DNA of 34,799 nt from Ignavibacteriales bacterium (GTDB taxonomy: Bacteria; Bacteroidota; Ignavibacteria; Ignavibacteriales; Ignavibacteriaceae). The stretch is taken from NCBI GenBank assembly GCA_016707585.1, contig JADJHL010000013.1, positions 1-34,799 of the forward strand. The letters run 5' to 3'. A program made the translations under genes and the position numbers. Position 1 is the first letter of the stretch; every line of letters starts with the position of its first letter. The notes under the pieces were generated by a model that ran no database searches, was not told the origin of the DNA, and was given only the letters and a program-made list of their open reading frames with translations. Positions 27,819-34,799 of this stretch are shown here, piece after piece.

Positions 27819-29229
27819 ATGATTAAACAATTACTTTTTACATTTACACTATTAACTCAAGTTTTACTTGCGCAAAATTTTGGATCAATGCGTTTTACTA
27901 ATTATGCAGATGACAGAAAAAGCGCATTTAGTTTAACCTTTGATGACGGTTTATTAACTCATACCGAAAACGTGGCACCAATTTTAAATCAGTATGGATT
28001 TAAAGGAACATTTTATGTAATTCCGCCTTACTTAACAGAATCTTTACCAGGAATTTGGCGCTACGGAACCTGGCCGGATTTTCAACTACTTGCAAATCAA
28101 GGACATGAAATTGGTTCACACACAATGAGACATTATGATCTTACTTCACTTCAGTGGGGAAGTATTGATGATGACAGTACTTTGTTATATGAACTTTATC
28201 AGTCTAAAATATTCATCGAACAAAAGATTCCAACTGAAAAATGTATTTCATTAAACTATCCATACACACTTCACAATCCATTTGTTGATTCGGCTGCAAG
28301 TTTATTTTATGAAAATGCCAGAACACTTGGCCAGGTAGCTAATGATTCTTCCTTGACTGAAAATGATTGGTACGGTTTAAAAGCAAAAGTTGTTGAATTT
28401 AATTTGCCAAGAAATTCTGTTGAAGATGATCTTGATGAATTTTTTACTTTTTTAAATTGGACTCAAAACTCAATTAATAATCATAAATGGGGAATGATAA
28501 TTATCCATGATGTTATTCCATTTAGTGATTTAGACTCTTTAATAAACGTCATTTATGAGCCTGTTACAAATGAGTGGTTAACATCATTATGTGAGTTTCT
28601 TTGGGCAAGATCATCGACAAAAAATGTTTGGGTAGAAACTGTTGGGAATATTACACGATATATTAAAGAAAGAGATGCAGCATCTTATGAAATTATTATT
28701 TCATCAAACCAGCTTATTGAGATTAATGTAATTGATGAGTTGGATAATGAGATTTACAATTATCCTTTAAGTGCTTATGTAAAAATTCCTGATAGCTGGA
28801 ATTATGTTCGTACAGAACAAAATGGAATTGTTGATACACTAATTACTACAATGTCAGATTCGTGTAATTTAGTTTTTGGTAAATGTTATTCCGGATAATG
28901 GAGTTTTAAAACTATCGCCAGTTACATCAACAACTGTTGAAGATGAAATTTTGAATGTTAGTGGATTTAAATTGTATCAGAATTATCCAAATCCATTTAA
29001 TCCTTCTACACAAATCAGCTATCAATTACCTTTAAGTGGAGAAGTAAAAATTAAGATTTATGATGTTTTAGGAAATGAAGTTACTACTCTTGTTGATGAA
29101 TATAAGTTGGCAGGCAGGTATAATGTACAATTTACAATTAATAAAGAACAGCTAAGTTCGGGTTTGTACTTTTATCAAATAAGATTTGGAAAATTTTCAG
29201 ACACTAAAAAAATGTTATTCTTAAAGTAA
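27819..29229 (+). CDS. Secreted polysaccharide deacetylase with type IX sorting domain (one frameshift)
   Basis: The chain is about 470 residues. It has a signal peptide (about 1-19, ending LLAQ) and a NodB-type deacetylase domain with the metal site FSLTFDDG (Asp42, Asp43) and GSHTMRH (His101, His105). A beta-rich segment follows, and the last 80 or so residues are a T9SS sorting domain (LYQNYPNPFNPSTQISY to KKMLFLK). It would remove acetyl groups from a cell-surface or environmental glycan. A base is missing in a five-T run near 28873; the second frame resumes with VNVIPDNGVLKLSP. Its stop is 3 bases from the convergent stop of the methyltransferase gene. Confidence 0.88.
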
Positions 29230-29232
29230 AAA

Positions 29233-30666
29233 TTAAAAATCAAATCTTTGTGTTCGTTTTGTTCTAGGGAATCTACTTTTTAATCCATCTTTTGTCATTA
29301 CTGCTGCGCCTAAAGTCCAATTATTATATTTTACAACATATTGACCAATTGGAATATCAATGTTTTTAATATTCCAGCCAGTTAAATATTTTACTAACTC
29401 ATCATCATTCTGCAACGTGTAAATAAATTTGGTAATATATTTTTCAAGCACCTGTGCCGCTTGTGAGTTAAAAGTTATTCTGTCTTTCTTATCAAGTGTT
29501 CCTAACTTTAATCCAATACGGTTAAACAAACCAATATTATCATCATCCCAATCTTTTATAACAAAATAAATATCCTTACCTCTAAAAATATACTTGTAAT
29601 CATCCAAAACATTTTTATCTACCGCAAAATGATCAGAAATATAATCTAAGTATGGTTTTATTTCTTTATGATTACTTTTTACAACTCTATTTTCTGTCTC
29701 TCTTAATTCTTCTTTTTCAGGTGATTCAGTTTCATCAATCTTTCTCATCTTAACCAAAAAGAAACCATCAGAATCAATTTCCCAAGGTAAAATTCTAACT
29801 GCCTTTTTTATTTCAGGATTTAATTGTTTCCCTTCAAACTCTGTAAATGCTGGTCTTGTTGGAATAGGAAGATTAACTTCTAATAATTCTACAGGATATT
29901 TTTCTAAAATTTTGTCAATCACTAACTCATTCTCTTCTATCGAAAGAGTGCAAGTTGAATAAACAATTTCTGCTCCAACTTTTGCCATTTTAATTGCAGC
30001 AACTAGTAATCTTAATTGTAAATGTTGTAATCTATCTACATGATCTAACGACCACCAATTACTTACTTCACCTTTTTTTTGGATAATTCCAAGTCCGCTG
30101 CAAGGCGCATCAACAAGCACTTTTGTAAAATGATCGTCATAAATTTTACTAAGCACTTCGCCTTTAGAATGAATTACAGATGCATTTATAACATTCATTC
30201 GTTCTAGATTAAACACAAGAGATTTTATTCGTTCATTATCAACTTCATTTACAAGTAAAGTTCCGCGGTTGTTCATTATCTCCGCAAGTTGAGTTGTTTT
30301 AGAACCAGGCGCACCGCATAAATCCATTACAATATCATCGCCGGTTGGATGAAGAACTAATGGTGGCAGCATTGATGAAAGCGATTGTATGTAATAAAAT
30401 CCTAAAACGTGTTCAATTGTTTTTCCAATTCTATCATTTCCTTCAACAACTTTTAAAACTCTTTCAAAATGATTTATTGGCTTAGTTTTAATTTGATATT
30501 TATTAAAAAGTAATTTTGATAATTCATCGATTGAAACTTTTGCTGTATTAACCCTGATGTATTGCGTTGGATCCATTTCAATAAACGCAAGATATTTATC
30601 GGCAGAATCTTTACCATATAATGATGTGAAATAATCGTATATCTTTTGTGAAACTTCAGTTGCCAA
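29233..30666 (-). CDS. NOL1/NOP2/Sun-family RNA cytosine-5 methyltransferase
   Basis: The product is 477 residues, read from a TTG at 30666 (ATEVSQKIYDYF). The frame extends upstream, but that part lies inside the previous gene. Motifs are the SAM-binding MDLCGAPGSKTTQLAE, VLVDAPCSGLG with the motif IV Cys, and VYSTCTLSIEENE with the catalytic Cys. A C-terminal RsmF-like region of about 130 residues may bind RNA. It should methylate C5 of a cytosine in rRNA or tRNA; RsmF or a relative is the likeliest. It is the last gene of the minus-strand operon, two bases after the unknown gene. Confidence 0.9.
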   Translation of the reverse strand: MATEVSQKIYDYFTSLYGKDSADKYLAFIEMDPTQYIRVNTAKVSIDELSKLLFNKYQIKTKPINHFERVLKVVEGNDRIGKTIEHVLGFYYIQSLSSMLPPLVLHPTGDDIVMDLCGAPGSKTTQLAEIMNNRGTLLVNEVDNERIKSLVFNLERMNVINASVIHSKGEVLSKIYDDHFTKVLVDAPCSGLGIIQKKGEVSNWWSLDHVDRLQHLQLRLLVAAIKMAKVGAEIVYSTCTLSIEENELVIDKILEKYPVELLEVNLPIPTRPAFTEFEGKQLNPEIKKAVRILPWEIDSDGFFLVKMRKIDETESPEKEELRETENRVVKSNHKEIKPYLDYISDHFAVDKNVLDDYKYIFRGKDIYFVIKDWDDDNIGLFNRIGLKLGTLDKKDRITFNSQAAQVLEKYITKFIYTLQNDDELVKYLTGWNIKNIDIPIGQYVVKYNNWTLGAAVMTKDGLKSRFPRTKRTQRFDF

Positions 30667-30668
30667 TA

Positions 30669-31096
30669 TTAGTACCTGATAAGGTTTAGTTTTTGGAAAA
30701 TTTCGTTGGATACATTTAGAAAATTTTTCCCATCTGCAAATTCTTTTTGTAATCAATTTTTACTATGTCAATCAATTCATCAAGATAGTTATTGTACGCG
30801 CTTACAATCTTACTAACTAATGATTTGTCTTTAGGAAGATAAGCTTTTCCATTCCGCTGTTTAGAACTGTACACAATAAACTTTGCTTCATCGCTTGTGG
30901 AAGCCTGAAATACTTGCTCGCCACTTGTTGTAATTATTTCGTAAGCTCCAAAAAATTCTTGTCCAACAACTAAAGTTTTAATGGGAATAGGAATAATATC
31001 GAGTTGTGATTCATCAATAAAATGAAAAGGAAATTGTTTGATGCCATCTAATTGGATTTTACTTATCCAGGTATCAATAAATAATTTTTCGTTCAA
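30669..31096 (-). CDS. Unknown protein of the bshA operon (one frameshift)
   Basis: About 142 residues after repairing one missing base. At 30744-30748 a five-T run (A on the coding strand) should be six; with it the frame reads YKKEFADGKNFLNVSNEIF and ends LIRY. The start is a TTG at 31096 that overlaps the previous stop (ttga). There is no signal peptide or membrane segment; the N-terminal half is beta-rich, the C-terminal half helical. I recognise no domain. The tight packing suggests a soluble housekeeping protein. Confidence 0.65.
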
Positions 31097-31517
31097 TTGC
31101 CGCCGTTATTACTTATAAAAGTTTTAATATTATTTACAAGATCGTCTAAGTCGTTATATTTTTTAATTGTAAGCTTTTTTATCATTACAACCATGAATCA
31201 TTGATGATATTTGATCAGCTTTTTTCATGATAAACTGCAAGAACAGGAATTTTTTTATGAAATAATGCATAAGCAATTTCAAATCCAACACCTAAACTTG
31301 GACCAGAAACTTCTGCAATCATTAACTTACTTCCATCAAGCCATTTTAAATCTCTTGAGTAAATCTGTTTTGCGTTTAGAGGTATTGATGAATGAAATTT
31401 GCTGCTCATTTCAGATAATGCAATATGTCCTAACGATTCAACGATTTGAACTATCTGAACATAATTTTGTTGATAAGTTGTATTGCCTTTAATGGGGCCG
31501 GCGCAGTAAATAATCAT
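31093..31517 (-). CDS. DNPH1/Rcl-like nucleoside 5'-phosphate N-hydrolase family protein (two frameshifts)
   Basis: About 140 residues. The N-terminus IIYCAGPIKGNTTYQQNY and the block MIAEVSGPSLGVGFEIAYA match the 2'-deoxynucleoside 5'-phosphate N-hydrolase (Rcl) and nucleoside deoxyribosyltransferase fold, which cleave the N-glycosidic bond of nucleotides. Two six-base A-runs on the coding strand (31220-31225 and 31175-31180) should be five each. Corrected, the protein continues HEKADQISSMIHGCNDKKL, then TIKKYNDLDDLVNNIKTF. It begins one base after bshA ends and its stop overlaps the next TTG start. Confidence 0.85.
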
Positions 31518-31518
31518 T

Positions 31519-32645
31519 TTATGAGTTTAATATTTGTTTATAATGATCTTCGTACATAGGAACTACAATTGATTTATCAAAATGTGTTAAAGTTCTTTGT
31601 CTTGCATTTTGAGAAAAGATATCATATTTCTTTTCATTTGTTAAAAGGTCAAGAGTATATTTTGCCATACGTTCAACATCGCCAATCTCAGCAATAAAAC
31701 CACACTCATTATGTTTTACAAGTTCTGGTAAACCACCAACGCTTGAGCTAACAACAGGTAAACCACAAGACATTGCTTCAAGAGCTGCCAATCCAAAACT
31801 TTCAGATTGTGATGGTATCAAAAATATATCAGATGAACTTAAAATTTCAACTAATCCTTCTTGCTTACCAAGAAATTTTACACTTTCTGTAAGATTTAAT
31901 TCTCTGACTAGTCTTTCACATTCAGATCTATCCGGCCCATCACCAACAAGTAAAAGTTTTGATGGAACTTCTTTCTGCACAATATCAAAACCCGTATTGC
32001 ATCTGTAACTCGTTTTATGGGTCTAAAGTTTGATGTGTGAACCAAAATCTTTTCACCATTTGGAGCAATGTGTTTTCTAAAAGCACAATCATCTATTGAA
32101 GTACGTTTAAAAAAATCTGTATCAACAAAATTTGGAATTACTTCAATATCTTTTTCAATAGCATAATTAGTTAAAGTTTTCTCTTTTTAAAAATCTTGAA
32201 ACTGCTGTAACACCATCACTTTGTTCTATACTAAATTTTACTAATGGAAGGAATGATGGCTCTAATCCAACAAGTGTAATATCAGTTCCATGAAGTGTAG
32301 TTGTAATTTTTAACTTCTTATTCTTAACGATTTGTTTTGCCAGGTATGCTGAGGTTGCATGAGGAATTGCATAATGAACGTGGAGCAAATCTAGTTTTTC
32401 AAACTCTGCTACTTCAATCATCTTACTTGCAAGAGCTAAACTATAAAGTGGAAACTCAAACAAAGGATAAGTGCTTGTTTCAACTTATGAAAGAAAATAT
32501 TTTCTACATACTTTGTAAGTCTAAATGGAAGTGAATAACTAATAAAGTGAACTTCGTGACCGCGAAGTGCAAGTGCCTTACCTAATTCAGTTGCAATTAC
32601 ACCGCTTCCGCCGTAAGTAGGATAACAAGTAATACCAATTTTCAT
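31519..32645 (-). CDS. bshA: N-acetyl-alpha-D-glucosaminyl L-malate synthase (bacillithiol), three frameshifts
   Basis: Reconstructed as 375 residues, the usual BshA length. This GT4 glycosyltransferase joins UDP-GlcNAc and L-malate in the first step of bacillithiol synthesis. The frames in order give KIGITCYPTYGGSGVIATEL, then LLHVHYAIPHATSAYLAKQ and TTLHGTDITLVG. Next come DIEVIPNFVDTDFFKR and HTSNFRPIKRV, then LLLVGDGPD and SESFGLAALEAMSCGLPVV. Shifts are near 32475, 32185 and 31985. The wording of NFRPIKRV and PTYGGSGVIATEL is specific to BshA among GT4 enzymes. It leads a four-gene minus-strand operon with the Rcl-like gene one base downstream. Confidence 0.92.
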
Positions 32646-32786
32646 ATCAACATTTCATTTTTAAATTGCGTTCAAATATATAGGATTTTGCATGAATAAT
32701 GAAGATTTCAAACCGCTTAATTCGGTTTTTGTGATTTAGATAGTTGCCAAATCAATATTAACTTTGAAAAACAAATAACAAAAGAA
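32646..32786. promoter_or_regulatory. Divergent intergenic region
   Basis: This lies between bshA (-) and the PfkB-family kinase gene (+), so promoters for both should be here. A small hairpin (aaaccg 32710-32715 and cggttt 32723-32728, then tttg) reads like a weak terminator on the plus strand. No gene ending just before it could be found. Confidence 0.4.
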
Positions 32787-33626
32787 ATGAAACTACTCGT
32801 AATCGGACATTCAGTTTTAGATTTTATCAATGATGGAAATTGCATTATGCAAAATGCGGTGGAATATATTACACAGTTTCAGCACTTAACAGGATTAAAT
32901 CTAAAGAAGATGATATTTATCTTTGTTCGCAGTTTGATAATGAAAACTATAAGTATTTCTCAACAGAATTTGAAAAGATTGATAAATCATATCTAACCAA
33001 GGTTGATAAAATTCCAAGAGTACATCTTAATCTTTTTAAAGATAAAGAAAGACAAGAAAAGTATGAGAACATTACTAATAATCTTGTTGTTGATATAAAT
33101 GATTTTTATCAGTTCGATGGAATTTTGTTAAACATGATTACCGGTTTTGATATTACACTTGATCAACTTAAAGAAATTCGTAAAAATTTTTCCGGATTGA
33201 TTTATATTGATGTTCATACTCTTTCTCGTGGATTGGATAAAAACTATCAAAGAAATTTTAGATTGATTCCTGAGTTTAATGAATGGGCAAAATGTTTAGA
33301 TATCATTCAGGTTAATGAACTTGAGCTTTACACATTATATGAATATAAATCTGAAAGTGAAATAATTGGAAAAATGTTCAGCGATGGTGTAAAGGTTGTT
33401 TGTATAACTAAAGGCGAGTTAGGCGCAAAAGTTTATTTTAGCGAATCAAATAAAATTTGTTCTAAATTTATTTCAGCAAGAAAAATAAATAAGCCAAATG
33501 TTATTGGATGTGGTGATATCTTTGGGCATCTTTCTTTTATAATTATAATAGAAATAAAAATGCCTTGAGTCGTTATCAATTGCAGTAAGTAATGCTGAAC
33601 TTTTTGTAGAAAATAAATTTTTATAG
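32787..33626 (+). CDS. PfkB-family carbohydrate or nucleoside kinase (three frameshifts)
   Basis: The total span is 280 codons with no net shift, giving 279 residues. Frame 1 gives KLLVIGHSVLDFI. After a shift near 32855, frame 2 reads CGGIYYTVSALNRI through IYIDVHTLSRGLDKN and CITKGELGAKVYF to VIGCGDIF, with the catalytic Asp in GCGD (the usual form is GAGD). Two further shifts near 33525 and 33565 lead to ASFFYNYNRNKNAL and SIAVSNAELFVENKFL. The substrate is unknown. It is followed 5 bases later by the rmlD-like gene. Confidence 0.75.
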
Positions 33627-33631
33627 ATAAA

Positions 33632-34547
33632 ATGAATCCTTCTGAATTAATTAAAAGAATTCTTGTTGTTGGCGCAAATGGAATGCTGGGACAAAGAGTT
33701 TTAGAGCTTTACTCATCTAATAATGATTTTGAATTGCTTGCAACTTCGGTTGAAGATAAACTTGTATTTGAAAATATAGATTATGTTCAATCAGATATTT
33801 CTAACAGAAATGAAATAAAAAAAGTTATTTACAATTTTTGTCCTGATTTTATAATCAATGCTGCAGCTTATACCAATGTTGATAAAAGCGAAAGTGAGCG
33901 CAAGCACCTGGAAAATTAATGTTAAAGGTGTTGAGTATCTTTCGGATGCTGCGCGAGTTTTAGATTCTCATCTTATTCATATTTCCACCGGATTATATCT
34001 TTGATGGAAAGATGGACCTTACACAGAAAATGGATATTCCAAATCCACTTGGTTATTATGCACGCACCAAACTTGCAAGTGAAAACACTTAAAGATTAGC
34101 GGATCCAAGAAACACAATCTTAAGAACAAATGTATTATACGGCACAGCAAAATTTAGCCGCCCCGATTTTGTTAAATGGGTTGGTGGAGATTCACTTCGC
34201 GCTAAAAAGAAATTAAATTGTTGATGACCAGATTAATAATCCAACTTTATTGATGATCTTGTACAAGGAATAAATAAAGTTGTTGAATTACTGTAAAGAA
34301 GGAATTTATAATATTGGTGGTGATGAATTTCTTTCTCGGATATGATTTTACAATTATGATAGCAGAATTCTTTAAACTTGATAAATCTTTAATTAAGAGA
34401 ATTAAAACGGAAGACTTAAATCCAACCTAAACGCAGACCTCTAAAAATCAGGATTGATAACAATTAAAGCTCAAAGCGAACTTGGATATAAACCACACAC
34501 AATTCTTCAATCACTGGAATTAAATAAGTCGGGAATTAGGACTATGA
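33632..34547 (+). pseudogene. rmlD: dTDP-4-dehydrorhamnose reductase-like SDR (frame broken many times)
   Basis: The N-terminal part is open (33632 to about 33900): ILVVGANGMLGQRVLELY (NAD-binding GxxGxxG) and NAAAYTNVDKSESE. After that, homologous segments appear in changing frames: KINVKGVEYLSDAARVLDSH, HIST-DYIFDG, YYARTKLASE (the YxxxK catalytic pair), DPRNTILRTNVLYGT, VDDQINNPTFIDDLVQGINK and a final ELGYKPHTILQSLELNK. Together they form one complete RmlD-type reductase, the last step of dTDP-L-rhamnose synthesis, or a close relative. At least six shifts in about 650 bases point to poor sequence near the contig end. Confidence 0.75.
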
Positions 34548-34799
34548 AAACAAAAATTATTTACTTTAGCATTGATGATATCATTATCATTCTTTTGCAT
34601 AACACAAACTACCTTTATGGGCAAAAGGGAGTTGTGTGGTATCAAATATTTCCTGAAAGATTATTACCCAAAATGGTGATCAATCAAATGATCCCTGAAG
34701 CTGAAAGTTTTTATAAATAATAGAAAAAAATTCCTGAAGGTTGGAAAGTAACTGATTGGAGTTCAAACTGGTTTGCAACAAAGTGATTGGGAGAAAAAC
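34544..34799 (+). pseudogene. Start of an exported alpha-amylase-family (GH13) enzyme, cut by the window edge
   Basis: ATG 34544 begins MKTKIIYF, a likely signal peptide. The conserved GH13 opening GVVWYQIFPER follows. In neighbouring frames come NGDQSND, PEAESFYK, IPEGWKVTDWSSNWFAT and SDWEK, in the order expected for the N-terminal end of maltogenic amylase or cyclomaltodextrinase-type proteins. Three or more single-base shifts and stops (34718, 34721) break it. The rest lies beyond the window. Confidence 0.65.

Noticed and set aside
32711..32730. Terminator-like hairpin before the sugar kinase
   Set aside because: No plus-strand gene ends just upstream, so a terminator role is not supported beyond the hairpin itself.

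Overview
The window looks like a contig from an Ignavibacteriota (Bacteroidota/Chlorobi group) bacterium. It is AT-rich with densely packed genes. Three secreted proteins end in a type IX secretion C-terminal sorting domain built around NYPNPFNP. There are also a flagellin start, a monomeric isocitrate dehydrogenase, a GWxTD protein, BshA, and a UbiA enzyme of the geranylgeranylglycerol-phosphate transferase type. The taxonomic call is inferred from these families; no rRNA or tRNA gene was seen.

Layout. Positions 1-600 hold two convergent gene remnants, a small unknown protein (+) and a flagellin N-terminus (-), that meet at an abrupt join near 472-487. Positions 604-5640 are an accessory region with a small lipoprotein, a CBM9/DOMON-like T9SS cargo, a frameshifted M1 aminopeptidase with a T9SS domain, several nested palindromic elements and identical terminators. 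Next come a coupled GH31 hydrolase and SGNH esterase (5646-8123) and a monomeric NADP-isocitrate dehydrogenase (8238-10463, with a strong terminator).

Positions 10613-23039 are one long co-directional set of mostly overlapping or tightly spaced genes: CPBP protease, zinc-ribbon/DUF2007 protein, cdsA, rimO, GWxTD protein, PfkB kinase, Omp85 protein, UbiA prenyltransferase, rnhB, yraN, the mlaE-mlaF-mlaD-like lipid transporter and a small PH-like protein. Many of these act in envelope lipid synthesis and transport. uvrA (+) converges on a SulP anion transporter (-). A T9SS-tagged polysaccharide deacetylase (+) converges, 3 bp apart, on a four-gene minus-strand operon: bshA, a DNPH1/Rcl-like hydrolase, an unknown gene and a NOL1/NOP2/Sun RNA methyltransferase. 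The last 2 kb carry a PfkB sugar kinase, a badly broken rmlD and the start of an alpha-amylase.

Reading-frame quality falls toward the right end. From 5646 to 19631 every gene is intact. After that, single-base frameshifts accumulate, many at A/T homopolymers, until rmlD and the amylase change frame every 50-150 bases. This looks like assembly or sequencing error rather than biological decay, so the broken genes are annotated over their full reconstructed extent.

No CRISPR array, transposase, defence system or convincing new multi-gene system was found. The most interesting signal is the set of nested palindromic elements, two of which sit in frame inside a secreted-protein gene, and a 20-bp inverted repeat bracketing a lipoprotein gene.
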